Source of the DNA: Parasitella parasitica
Lineage: Eukaryota > Mucoromycota > Mucoromycetes > Mucorales > Mucoraceae
Assembly (NCBI GenBank): GCA_025201805.1
Contig: MU619255.1
Coordinates: 113,034-177,033 of the forward strand
Length of the DNA: 64,000 nucleotides
Reading direction: 5' to 3'
Shown one piece after another: positions 48,444 through 60,392 of this stretch. A program made the translations under genes and the position numbers. The notes under the pieces are model-generated. The model saw nothing but the letters and a program-made list of their open reading frames with translations. It had not been told where the DNA came from and made no database searches. The stretch's first letter is position 1. The number at the start of each line of letters is the position of its first letter.

Positions 48444-49643
48444 TTATTTTGACATGTAAATAACGTTGCGAGGAATGTAAGGCTCCTCAAGATACTTGAT
48501 GTCTTGTTCAGACAATTTGACATTCAATGATCCGATAACATCATACAGGTTCTCAATTTTACCGACACCAATAATAGGGCTTGTGCAATGGGGTTTGGTC
48601 AGCATCCATGCCAATGCGATTTGTGCTGGAGAGTGGCCCAGCTTTTCAGCAATCTCCACAACACGATCAATAATAACGTCATTGTTGGCGCTCTCCTTTT
48701 TAGCAAAGAACAAGTTGGTAGCACGGTCAGTCTCCATACGGATGGTGTTGCGGTTTTTGCCAGTCAAGAGGCCTCTGGCTAATGGAGACCAATGGATGGA
48801 AGCAATACCGCTGTCCAAACAATAGGGAATCATTTCGCGTTCTTCCTCTCGGTAAATCAAGTTGTAAAGATTTTGCATGCTACAGAACTGTGCCCACCCG
48901 TTCTTTTCAGCTATCCGGTTGGCCTTTTGGAATTCCCAAGTATAGCATGAGCTGCAGCCAATGTATCTCACCTTGCCAGATCTGACCAGATCGTTCAAAG
49001 CTTCCATTGTCTCCTCGATAGGAGTTTCCTGCGAAATGTAATTAGTATTTTGTTTGCGTCTTTTCCCCCAGCCAAGAAAATAAAAAGGGGGGGAGGGGAG
49101 GGGAGGTATTTACCTGGTCAAAGCGATGGATTTGGTACAAGTCGATATAGTCCAATCCAAGACGTTTCAGAGACGCCTCACAGGCATCAAAGATGTGCTT
49201 ACGAGACAAGCCGTATGAATTGATAAACTCGGGCTTGCCATCCAAATCTTGTCCCAGCAGATTGCCATCCTCTTCCTTACCTACGGTGAAAAATACCTTG
49301 GTTGCTACGACAATACGAGAACGAGGCATGTTGAACTTCTTTATGGCCTTTCCAAGAACGAGTTCGCTTTCGCCGTTAGAGTAGACATCGGCAGTATCAA
49401 AAAAGTTGATTCCAGCATCGTAGGCCTTGCCAATGAGGTCGAGGGACTCTGCTTCGTCTTTGACCCAAGCCTGCCATTTAGAGGAGCCATATGACATGCA
49501 ACCGAGCGCAAAGCGAGATACCTGGCAAGAGAGTTAGGCTTGTGCGCAACACCTTCGTGATATGCAATACTTACACGCATACCAGTTTTACCAAAGCGGA
49601 CGTATTCCATTTGGGGGAGGTTTTTTTCTTCAGCAGTAGACAT
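48444..49643 (-). CDS. Aldo-keto reductase
   Basis: Exons complement(49575..49643), complement(49114..49521) and complement(48444..49028) give 353 residues. The catalytic tetrad is complete: Asp65 and Tyr70 in FFDTADVYSNGESE, Lys98 in VVATKV, and His155 in DLYQIHRFD. The cofactor-binding end contains SPIIGVGKIENL. Sequence style is that of the shaker-beta/YajO-like AKR group, NADPH-dependent reductases of aldehydes and ketones. The substrate is unknown. The second intron carries a G-rich run on the plus strand. A TATA-like box lies 60 nt upstream. Confidence 0.93.
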
Positions 49644-49701
49644 TGTTCCTTAGATCGAATGTGTGGAGAGTGGGAGGATTTACGACTCGTCTCTTCCAGC
49701 A

Positions 49702-49709
49702 TATTTATA
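49702..49709 (-). promoter_or_regulatory. Candidate TATA box of the aldo-keto reductase gene
   Basis: On the minus strand this reads TATAAATA, about 60 nt upstream of the start codon at 49643. Confidence 0.45.
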
Positions 49710-49952
49710 CCAACTTGAAGGCAGCGTCACTTTTTTATGCAATATGAAACTTTTGGCAATCACTTGCGTCAACCATGTCCCAACTAGGAGTTAGAGTTTT
49801 CAGCAGCTTCACGCATGTACGGTATCACTAATACCCGATTGACTGCAAATGCGAGATTTTATGGCGCTTTGCGAAAACTCTTTGTGTGATGAATAATTGA
49901 GATAGATATTACAAGGTATATATGTGATAGGGCATAATAACGCGGCGCGCAT

Positions 49953-50663
49953 TTACGGCTGCTGTTTATGCTCCATCTGTTTCAGCAATTTCTCCAGTAG
50001 TTGGCTCTGAGAGTCTACTATTGTCATCAGCAGCTCAATGGCCTTGTTTTTTTCTGCCAATGTCTCTTCCAGCGTGTCCAGTCTATAGCAAACGTCCTTG
50101 TAGCCACTGCCTAGTGCTGTCTCCATTTCTCCAAACGTCTTTTCAATCCCTCGGTTGTTGTAGTTTATTGTCGTTTTTTTTTTTTTTTGCTTATTTTTGA
50201 GTGTAGTTTAATTCACCTTCTGCACCACCTGCGTCAGATATGTATAGAAATAGCTGTTCGTTTGTGTCAAGAGCAGCAAAGTAATCGGCTTGATTTGATT
50301 AATGACTCAGATATGCAGCCTCTTATTGCAATGCTGGTGATGTGGAGTAGCTTCCGGTCTTTACGGGTTGCTCGCAAAAATTCACTTTGGTCTTGAACCT
50401 GCCTCCTCTTCTTTGGCGCGAGTACTGTTTATTAAATATTGTCTCTAGATAGGTTATCGTTGGCTGAAGCGGCAACGTCTAAATGTGTTTTGCCGTTTGT
50501 ATAATTCCGCTTCAAGTACCTGTCTCCTTTCCATGAGCAATTTTCCTGGGCGATAGAACGTCTCTCCCCGCGAGACATGGGATGGAATTGATATGTATAT
50601 CTCGAACGCTTTGAGATAGTTCTTTTGGATTCCTGTCTCCATAGACTTGCCTTTTTCCAGCAT
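49953..50663 (-). CDS. Possible coiled-coil protein gene, structure uncertain or broken
   Basis: Coding character on the minus strand is clear but I could not close one model. Exon A complement(50520..50663) starts MLEKGKSMETGIQKNYLKAF and joins exon B, which starts at 50398 (VQDQSEFLRATRKDRKLL), in frame. Exon B then meets a stop at about 50270, while the overlapping frame continues as PITLLLLTQTNSYFYTYLTQ. The C-terminal exon, ending at 49953, encodes GIEKTFGEMETALGSGYKDV and a leucine heptad (LEETLAEKNKAIELLM, later QLLEKLLKQMEHKQQP). A 15-T run at about 50174-50188 separates the last two parts. Either one base is wrong or the gene is decaying. The family is not recognised. Divergent partner at 50845. 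Confidence 0.45.
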
Positions 50664-50844
50664 TTTTTGATGTTTACCTATTAAAAAGAAAGTAACCACA
50701 CACCCATGACCCAAATGACCCATTTTCTTACAGTCTTGCCACTCATGTCTGCCATGGAAGTTTGCATAGCTTTTATGCTGCTTACGGTCACAAACCGGCA
50801 GACAAGAATTTCATTCAGTTTTGCTTTTTTCGACAAACTAACAA

Positions 50845-51324
50845 ATGGCCCAGCCGCAATCCTTGCAATCAAATTCAGTGAATCCAGCCAATTTGGTTGA
50901 GCTTCAGGTGCTGACAAACATAGTCGCACAGCTGCAAGCCAACAATGACATGAAAGGCTCTATACCCTACCTGGCCAAAATTGCCCAGATTGTTGCCAAT
51001 CAGCGACTAGATAAACCATCACTTGCCACCAACGACAAACAACATTATTACCAGCAACTGAACGAATTATCAAAAGTACAGGCAGATGCCTATGCGCAGC
51101 TAGCAGACGCTTACTTTCAAACACAACAGTTTATCTTGTGTGAATCCAACCTGATTTTGTCAGTCAAGATGTGGGAAAGATTGCTGCGCTATGATCCTGC
51201 TTCAACTGATACTACTAAACTGCGGCTAAAGGCAGCCTACAATCAATTGGCAGAAGCCTACAAAGCCATGGGAAAACTCCAGCTAGCACAGCATATGGAA
51301 ATTAAGCTTAAAAAAATGGAATAA
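50845..51324 (+). CDS. Small TPR-like helical protein
   Basis: A single exon of 159 residues. Two helical hairpins with TPR-like spacing are visible: VQADAYAQLADAYFQTQQF, and RLKAAYNQLAEAYKAMGKLQ with its following helix AQHMEIKLKKM. The N-terminal part (NLVELQVLTNIVAQLQANND) is also helical. TPR proteins act as binding scaffolds; the partner is unknown. No targeting signal is seen. The gene is convergent with the Cys-rich gene at 51432-51851. Confidence 0.75.
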   Translation: MAQPQSLQSNSVNPANLVELQVLTNIVAQLQANNDMKGSIPYLAKIAQIVANQRLDKPSLATNDKQHYYQQLNELSKVQADAYAQLADAYFQTQQFILCESNLILSVKMWERLLRYDPASTDTTKLRLKAAYNQLAEAYKAMGKLQLAQHMEIKLKKME

Positions 51325-51431
51325 ATGAATGTGAAAAATAAAGATTTGTTTATTTCAAAAGCAAGAAGGAAGGATGTATAAAATTACAACAAGTAGCGAG
51401 AAAGAGACAGACGGGTTATATTTGAACAACG

Positions 51432-51851
51432 TTAGTTGATGCGATCTTCAGCAGTGTGATCACGGCTCTTGCGAGAAACACGAGAGACCCTTGGCTTGCG
51501 ACCGCCATGAATGCCACGATATAGTTGTTCTCCCCAATCAAAGCATTCTTTACACGCTGCTTTCTTGTGCGCTATACATCCAGGCTTGTCCTTAGAGACA
51601 CGAGTCCACTTACGTGTAACAGAGAAGGGCTCACGTTCATCACCCTTCCACTTGGTACTGTATTCTTCATCAGTCAGCTTTTCACGTAGCATGTCTTCTA
51701 CCGACATGTTGTTAGAGGAGCGGTTATCAGTTGGGCACTTGTCGCAGACTTCAAGACCGTGGCGGGTGCAGAAAATAAAGCCATTAATGGTAACAGAGTA
51801 GGAGTCAACGACGTTATCAAAATCTTCTTGTTCAGAGAATTGGGAGTCCAT
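51432..51851 (-). CDS. Cys/His-rich small protein, probable zinc binding
   Basis: A single exon of 139 residues. It has two Cys/His clusters: FCTRHGLEVCDKC followed by DNRSSN, and CIAHKKAACKECFDWG. The first matches a pattern I associate with small fungal proteins related to MYND-finger neighbours, of unknown function. The tail is basic (KPRVSRVSRKSRD). A TATA-like box (minus-strand TATAAATA at 51942-51949) lies about 90 nt upstream. Confidence 0.7.
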   Translation of the reverse strand: MDSQFSEQEDFDNVVDSYSVTINGFIFCTRHGLEVCDKCPTDNRSSNNMSVEDMLREKLTDEEYSTKWKGDEREPFSVTRKWTRVSKDKPGCIAHKKAACKECFDWGEQLYRGIHGGRKPRVSRVSRKSRDHTAEDRIN

Positions 51852-54148
51852 CTTATTTCCAGTAGTTTCTTTTTTTTTTTTTTTTAATTCGATTAATGTG
51901 TTATTAATTGAATGAAGAAATAGAGATATGGAAATGTTTCGTATTTATATACTTAGTTTTTCCAAGAAATTAAGGTGGTGTGATTAATGGAAAAATCCTT
52001 GCCCAGGCTGCATGAATTTCCAATGACGTTCCATTTTTCTATAGACCATTTTCCCATAACTTTATACACTCACAAGTACAGATAATCCATCGATATGTTA
52101 CCTGTCTGGGCAGGTTTCTTATAAATCGCATAATATTAGAAAGGGGTTTTGGTTCTGTGTGTTAAAACCATAGCTCAAAGATCCACCTATATTTGGGCCG
52201 CCAGCATTTTAAAAACTTGATTATTCCTCGGATTTGTAGTTCGAAATGTATAAAACATATGTTGTGCTGCCCCCGGTGGAAAAACCAACCTTTATTTACT
52301 CAATTTTTCCAGGACGGATATACTATAACAACTTGACAGCCTCTCAAGTAAATTAGATCAGAATTATACATGGATTTCATGTCTTGTTAAAAGTGCGTGT
52401 GAATATTCATCTTATTTATTTGTACATAAAACGCCCAATCTGATGGTTTTATAAATGCCTAATACACCTGCTGTCTTTTCATTTAATAAATTTAAGATTC
52501 ATTTTATGCAAATCTTTTTTCATCACCACAAATTATAGTGGGGCAACAGGGAAAAAAAAAGAAACATAGAGGAATTCCATAGAGTAGAAGTAGAATACGC
52601 AAGATATCTTGTTTCATACCACTGTTTTTATTATATAAATGAGCAATATAAATAAATGGAAATATTCTCATAAGCTTTCTCAACCCACTTTCTAGTCTCA
52701 CGTCAAAGAGATCACAACTTTCATGCAAAAATAAATAAATAAAGAAAATCGGGCATTTCGTTTACCATGTGCCGCCTTTCACCCTGTAAAACTGATATAA
52801 TAGCATACGGTTTACATTATATAATACAACTAATATACGGTCATCGACCCGTATCCTCAGGTATATTACTATAACAGTGTTTTGTAAATATAAGATTAGG
52901 TTGAAGAAAGAGAGCGGGCAGAAAGAGCTGATTCTTTGTTCCATATTTTCCCTCCGTATAATACCTTGAAACCCGTGCAGATGAAAAATGGAAAACTGAC
53001 TATTGTACTAATGTATTTGAGAGAAAAATCTCGGTCAATTACTCCATATGAAAAATAAATTATATCTCAATGATTTGCATAATGTATAGCAGAACCAAAA
53101 TATTCGCTTTGTTGGCGAAAAGGGGCCATTTTATTTAGCAAAATGTGAATAGGCTCATTTAGTCTTAATCCACTGTTAAATACAGAACAAGATAATGTCT
53201 TGTGATGGCAACAGAATTACGCCCATTACCAAGTTTATCCAGCACATGTACAGATACCCACACACACACACACAATACACATTTAAGGAACAAGTCAAAT
53301 ATAATAAGCTTTTGAGTATTCAAACAAACATCCTCATATAAATACATACACATTGTGCATTTACTGCTTCTTTCAAGAAGCAGCACAAACTCAAATCCAT
53401 CTTTTTGAGTCTCTCATGGACCAAGTCCATTTGTACAATACTTGTTGGCCATTTTTCATGATAAGTAGTATACAAAAAGCTGGGGAAAGATCGATATTAA
53501 AGTGTTCTTCAGCTTTGTTGTGCAAATCTGTATCTTGCATAATCAATATGCCACTTGAATCAAATCGATTGAAGGTATTGTGAAGGATATTGGCGAGCTT
53601 TATTATTCATATTACGTTGCTCAAAGCCAACGGACTAGCATCTTGAGGGCAATACTCAAAGATTAACAACCATTTAAATTGTTATGATCAAGGCCAATAT
53701 GTTTACCACGGAACACAGGTCTCTATTATGCTTTTCACAATATATAAATTGATATTATCATCATCATTTTATTTTATTTTGTGTGTGTTTGTGTGTGGGC
53801 TTGCTTCCCTGCTGTTCATATCAAGTGAAATGAACCAACAAAAAAAGCACATTTACAGCCATTTACAAAACAAAACAAAAAAAAAAAGCACTTACATGCA
53901 CATATACAAACATATACACATAACTGACTGCCGAACAGATAAATATCTACACAATTTTAACAACAATTCTTAATTTTATCGCTTACATGATCTTTACAAT
54001 CAATCCAGTCAATAGTTTTTTTTTTTTTTTTTTTTTTTTTACATACTACAATGTGTTAGTATTCAAGAAATTACAATTTTATTCAAGTATTCCTTTTTGC
54101 GTTAAAACGTAATTTGTTCAATCATGAAACTTTCTTACCAGATTTCAT
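51852..54148. other. Gene-poor AT-rich region
   Basis: Short frames only, without motifs. Contains a CA repeat (53258-53274) and a 25-T homopolymer (54016-54040). I see no RNA gene or transposon end. Confidence 0.45.
53258..53274 (+). repeat. CA dinucleotide repeat
   Basis: About eight CA units in intergenic sequence. Confidence 0.8.
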
Positions 54149-55598
54149 TTAAAAAACCTGATACTTTTCCAAACTAGCACGTTGTTCTTCCTATAGAAAA
54201 TAATGCCACCAGCTCAGTATAAATAAAAATAAAATCTTTTTTGCACAAATTCTACTTGAAAAAATAAACTTACTGATGATATTTCATTATTATTGTAAAT
54301 CAAAACAACTTTTGTGGGCTTCTTTTTACTATTTTGTGTAGATGCGGGTGCTAGTGGTGGTGTCATTGGGTTTTCAGAGATATGAGGTGCTGGTGGCGGT
54401 GATTGCATTGCCAAAGGTTGCTGTGGATGTGACAATGGAGGTGCCAAAGAAACCGGCGCAGCAGCTGGGGGCTGTGGTGGTGCAGTGGCGGCAGTTGGAA
54501 GAAAACCATTGTTATGCGGCCCAGGTGGCGGTGGAGCCGTCGTTGCAGTGGGTACCGGCATAGGAGGGATCGCGGCCATATGTGGTGGAGCATTAGGCAT
54601 AGGAGGGCCTGCTGGAGCAGGAGGGTAAGCTTGGTAACCCCATTGACCAGGATATCTACATACACAATGTAATTAGCCTGCTGTCTAGCTAAATAAAAAA
54701 AAAAAAAAACTCGCGGTAATGACTTACCCAGCATGAGGAGGGGCACCTGCGTAGCCATAATTTTGTGGAGGCGGTAATGGAGGAGCATTATATCCGTTCT
54801 GTGGAGGAACGGGAGGATAATATTGGCCATAACCAGCACCTGGTTGTCCATAACCAGCACCGCCATAGTAAGTGTTATAATTATAGTACTGTTGTTGTTG
54901 TTGTTGCTGCTGTTGCTGTTGCTGTTGCGGTGGCTGTGGTGGTTGCTGGATCACTGCAGGAGCTGTGATGACAGGAGAAACAGTATTTGTAGGCGTTGTA
55001 TCAGCCGAAGAAACAGCAGCAGAAGCCGCTTTATGAGCTGCCATCTGTGCTTGTATCTGTTCTAGTGTTAATTCGTCATAATGTCCAGAACCTCCAGATT
55101 TTGACTTTTTGTTGCCATAGTTGCCGGATATTCTAGCTTCGTGGGCAATCATATCCTCTTCAGGTATACCTTCCATACCAAAAATCTCGATGTCCAACTT
55201 ATCCCTTCCAGGTAAAGCGTTAGGAACCCTGCAAAGTATTAGTTAGGATCTGGACACTTGTCTGAAGCTTTTAGCAACTTACTTGTAAATATCAATTTTA
55301 TGGACCTGATGAGAATGAACAACCATACCACCTGCTGTAGCTTTATTTTTCCACATGTTAGACCTGTCTTTTATTCAATGATGCGTTTACTTACTTAATT
55401 TCTTGTTACACTCTTCACATTTGAAATGCTTTGCCTAATGTAGGTTGTGGATTTAGTTTCTTTTTTATCAAAACTTCGCGCAACAGATTGAACCCCACTT
55501 ACTCTTTGATGCGTAACTAGAACTTTGTCATCTTCGAAATCTTTCTCACAGTACCAACACCACGGTCTCATAGGCTTCGACTTTCTCTTTTTTCCCAT
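54149..55598 (-). CDS. BuGZ/ZNF207-like zinc-finger protein
   Basis: Six exons (complement 55503..55598, 55395..55434, 55283..55334, 54728..55228, 54274..54655, 54149..54190) close in frame to 370 residues. The N terminus MGKKRKSKPMRPWCWYCEKD, then AKHFKCEECNKKL and HSHQVHKIDIYKVPNALPGR, is the double C2H2 module of BuGZ. It is followed by DIEIFGMEGIPEEDM, also diagnostic. The rest is low complexity: a polyQ run, then Tyr/Gly/Pro and Pro/Ala-rich sequence, ending KKKPTKVVLIYNNNEISSEE. Animal BuGZ binds Bub3 and microtubules at kinetochores and in the spindle matrix. I did not find a clear GLEBS motif, so the Bub3 role is unproven here. Confidence 0.92.
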
Positions 55599-58500
55599 TG
55601 TAATAAATTTTATGGTAATAAACAAAAAGATTTTTTTTTTTTTTTTTCGTTTTTCGCTATAATTTGTACTAAGCAAAAAATCGCGGATGGTTTAAAATGT
55701 AAAACAGTGACGCACATTGGGTCTGCATGCTCAAAGCTGGACACATTGTAAGCATGATTGAATCATGAGTCCTGCATTGTATACAAGGAAATCAACTATT
55801 AACTTTCGTTAAATAAGCCTATTAGTCTTTATCATGAGATGCATCTTAAATCCCTTCAAACTGGGCCACCAACATTAGACTGTACCAGAAGCTCGCCCTT
55901 TGTGTAAAGACTCTTGAATACATAATCATAACGTTTGCCAAATCATATTTTCCTTGGAACTCTCAGTCTGACATATACTGTGAGTCGAGCTTGACAGTGT
56001 CTATTCTTAAAAAAATAAGTTGAGATGTCTTTTTCTTTTGAAGTAACAACGATTTATACTGATTAAAATCTTCTTTGGCACATACTAAAAATATTCAGGA
56101 TAAATAGTTATAAGGTAGCGTATACCGGTCTATATACCACACTTGAAGCTAGATTGTAATTGACAATACTACTATTATACTGGAGGTTGAAGTATTCGTT
56201 ATGATATGCTTTAGGCGTTCTCATTGACCAAGGCATCAAGAATATACAAGTTCTGCATTTATCAAGACAAATAGTCGAGACACACAATTTCTTCTGGTAT
56301 CCCTTTTTGTATTACGTCTATCTATGGTTCTTCATTACACATGCTTTATTCCGAATCAATTGTGCCGTAGCAGTCTGGGTTATCTAGTTACCATTCTCCC
56401 ATTTCGCTACGCGTCTAAAGACCATCGATCCCATACACTCGATAAAAAAAAAGTAGTTCTAGGCTGGAATGTTTGGACTGTAAATCCATATCTATAATAA
56501 TCCAAAATCAAAGACATAAAATTGAAGATGGGTGTATGGTGATTTGTCAGAAATGAGAAGAGAAAATTAAGGATAAATGGGTTTCTATTACATTGAGGTT
56601 TTATAAGCAATTCAATCTGAGGAAATAATGTGGCAGTGATGAATAAATCCGGGAGGTGGGCTAAATTGAATCTATCTGAAAATTGTTGTACGGACAGATG
56701 TAATTTTACACTGACGTATGCCGTGTTGTCTGTTGCTTTACATTCCCTTAAGCCGACTGTATAGTGATTTCTCATCCAGCCTTCAAAATTTATATTAGAA
56801 TAAACAGATAAACCTCTCTAATAATTGTCTAGTTATTTTATAACAGTAAATCAGCTTTGGCCGTCGCTTGAAATCTCTCTTTGCAGACTCTCGGTGGCAT
56901 CGTTCGTATTTATATATATATATAATGTATATGTATTGCTCGATAAGCTTGTTTGCAGGGAAAAAGACAGATTGAGCGGCAAAGACAAAGAATGTGCTTC
57001 TTGGCATTCTGGGCAGTTGTATTGTAACTAGATTGCTGTCAATATGTCCTTTTCAGGACATATTTGTCGATCAATGAATATACAGTTTAAACAGCGAACC
57101 CACTTTTTAAGTATGTCAGTGGTTTTCTTTGTTTAAACGACTATGCACAAACCAGGCAGTGTTTAGCCACACAGCAGCCGTGTTGATATAAAAAGTAAAT
57201 ATAATCCCTTGTTATCAATCGAAAAGGGGCCGGCAAGACAGAGAGACATTCGCTAAATGTAAATCAATCGATAATGTATGTATGCATGTGTGTAAGCATC
57301 CTATTAATGGCTGTTGTTATTAGATCTTTCAAAAACAATTCTACAACAATCAAAAGCGAGCACATTTTCTCGATAAGATTTTATTTGAATTTTGACCAGT
57401 TTGTAGGATCACTCTATATATTAAATGGGTATTTTAAATCATTCGTGTTTATGATACGGAAGTCTTCAATCCTTGGATGTATCGATAGCAATCATGCTCC
57501 CTTTCTTCTTTTGTTTTTTTATAGGCGTGCACGTACAGCATAGACACACTTGTGATAAAAATTATATACATTTATAAAAATAAAATGTCAAATTTATTTT
57601 CTCTTTTATTTCTTTCTTTCTTTGTGTGGTTCTAATTGCAACATTTAATTACCCCTGAGTTGGTCTCGGATTCGTCGAGTGGTTGCAATGCTATATGATG
57701 GCTGTAGCATACTAAACTAAAAGAAGGGCGAGTGTACAGAACGAGACAGTAATTTTGTTCTGATGCTTCTTTTTTCATTTATGTAAAGTGTCATTCTGCG
57801 CATCTATGATGTTACTGCATATCACACTCAGATGTGTATGTCATGTACCGGTAAATGATTTAGAAAAAGCCATGATGATAGAATTAGCACTTGCCCCTTT
57901 ATATATTATATACTGTATACATCAAACGATGATTTGCATTAATAATGTCAAAAAAGACTCGCTTATGTGCTTGTGTTTATATTTGTATACAAATATAATT
58001 TCATGCAGCTGATTATGATATACTTGTTCTCTATCTATCCCAAGGGTTGTGATTATAATACAAAAACAACACAAACATTGCTTGGTTAAAAGTGGTTAAA
58101 AATAGGATACTGTTTTGACGGAATAGCATGATAAAATAGATATATTATTGACTTCTTGCCTAGCAACAGTATTTTAAAAAAATCGGCTCCATCCAGTAAA
58201 AGCAGCAATACATCATTCAACGCCAACCAAGCCCAAGTTGGCATCATATGCTGATTTCGTTTTGGAAATGAAAGAGTCATTGTTCAAAAGATATATATGT
58301 CTATATTGTAAATGGCTACACGTGGATAGGTCATTATTTACAACGGTTTTTTAGAAACAAATAAATACAATACTTGAGCACTCATACCCGCACAAACACG
58401 CACTTGGCTGGTAAGAGTTTTGACTGCATTCATGGATTTCATTTTGCTATATTGGTTAAATTTCCAAGTCGAGCGCTTGACAGGTAAATAATTTAGCGTT

Positions 58501-59317
58501 TGTGTTTGTGTGTGAAATTCTTTCGCTTAAATGCACACATGTGTGTAAAATTATGACACGAAACTGTTTATTGTTGTGCCTAAACAACACTATGAAAATG
58601 TCAATTTCATTACAAGATACAACATGTGCTCTATTGTTTGTGCTAAAGCATCATTCTATCAATGTCGAAAATACATACGAAAATAAAGGAGTGGAACGAG
58701 TGAGTGATGGATATATATATCGTATAATGAAACTTCATGTTATTTACAGGTTTCCTTTTTCAATGCTGTTGCTGCTGTTGTGTTGGCTGACTGGCAGGCT
58801 GGCTGGTGAGCTGAATGACTTATGCGCCTACCGTTTCGGTTTTATGTTGTATACAACAAAAAAAGATGTATGTGCTGTGCAGCATTTTATTCAGGTTAGA
58901 TGCAGCTGAAACGACGTTATAGATTACTAAAGAATGATTGCATTTTCAATAATGTATATTCGTGGTATTCTCTGGCAGCTTGATGCGAATTGATTTCTGA
59001 ATCAAACTTGCTATCGAATGTCAACTTGCTTTATATAACAGTGCATATCGATATTGGACACCTCTGGACCTGCAAAATAAGAACAGGGAGTAAATATTTC
59101 GAAATAGCCAGCATTTTGGTGATGATAACAGTCATAATAAACAAACTGTTACATCTGCATAGCCCCTTTATTCTTGTTGATTCATCATCGTAATTCTATA
59201 TAAATACATCATTTAAGCAGCCATAAAAGCATCCCTTTTTCCACTTGTTTCTTTCCTCTTTTATTTTTCGCGCTTTTTCTTTCTTTCCCGCCAGCATCAT
59301 CGACTAGAGCTCCTCCA
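55599..59317. other. Gene-poor AT-rich region
   Basis: About 3.7 kb with no convincing gene. At 56741-56763 the minus strand reads TATACAGTCGGCTTAAGGG, which resembles a Tc1-type terminal repeat tip next to TA. The 122-residue minus-strand frame behind it (56407-56775) has an ATG but no known motif. The rest is short frames. Confidence 0.4.
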
Positions 59318-59526
59318 ATGTCTGTAAGTATCCAAATGACAGCGCAAGCCTAGTGTAGCCTCTAAATTGCGGGATAAAATAGCGCCGTGTATTCAAACCT
59401 GTCATACTATTCCACGATCATTCATACAGTACTGATCCATCGGGTGTAACGCATCGTATTCACATACCTTATGGAGACCCTCACTACACTCCGCTAATCC
59501 AGCAAAAGAAGCACACAGTAGGGCTC

Positions 59527-60328
59527 ATGTTGCAAACGAACGGCCGCGCATGGTATGACATTATCAAGAGCTCTCGAACAAAATACAAGACACCCAAGCC
59601 AATGTCCTATCGTAGCAAGCGCCATTACTATCAATCACATGCATCAGCGTCTTCGTCCGAAATAGACGACCAAAATGACGATGAGGACGATAATCACAGC
59701 ACAATGACATCCAGCAGTTCATCATGCACCACCAACAGCAGCAACAATTCCATTGCATCACCTATACCAACATCCACAACAGCAGCAATTAATACTAATA
59801 CCACTACCCCATCGCCATCGTCAGCAAATAGCACTATGATTGCAAGGAAAAGACGAGGAAACCTGCCAAAGACTGTGACAGCCGTGCTGAAGCAATGGCT
59901 GATTGATCACTGTAGAAACCCCTATCCAACCGAGGCCGAGAAAACAGATCTAAAAGATAAAACGGGTCTCACACTGAATCAGATTAGTAATTGGTTTATC
60001 AATGCAAGACGACGGTTGCTACCACAAATACTGGATACAATGCACCCAGATCATAAAGGGGCAAACGGTGTAATGCATCAACAACATCATATATCTGAGG
60101 ATGATGACGACGAGGATGATGACCCGCATGAAGAAGACGAGGAAGACAATATGATTCCAATGCCACAACAACAAAAGCGAAAGAGAAAGAGTTACCTGTA
60201 TAGTACAAATAGCCAACAAGGTAAGATTCTTGTGCACACTGCAGCCGGTGAATGAATACTAACTTTTATAACAAAATAGCGCCTACAACTGTCATCAGAA
60301 AACGAAGACGCAAAAAAAAAAGATCCAA

Positions 60329-60362
<34 letters not shown>

Positions 60363-60392
60363 CATGTTCTAAAAGAAACAACCGAGAAATAA
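59527..60392 (+). CDS. TALE-type homeodomain transcription factor
   Basis: Exons 59527..60220 and 60280..60392 give 268 residues from the first ATG. The homeodomain (about 106-168) has the three extra residues between helices 1 and 2 (NPYPTEAEK) and recognition helix WFINARRR, as in fungal Cup9/Tos8 and animal TGIF/Meis. Flanks are Ser/Thr/Asn-rich and acidic (EDDDDEDDDPHEEDEEDN). The tail is KRKRK, then RKRRRKKKR and ten Lys encoded by A30 at 60330-60359, ending GHVLKETTEK. The frame stays open upstream to an acceptor at 59429 (PSGVTHRIHIPYGDPHYTP), so the true start is probably in an earlier exon. The candidate ATGTCT exon at 59318 does not join in phase. Confidence 0.85.
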
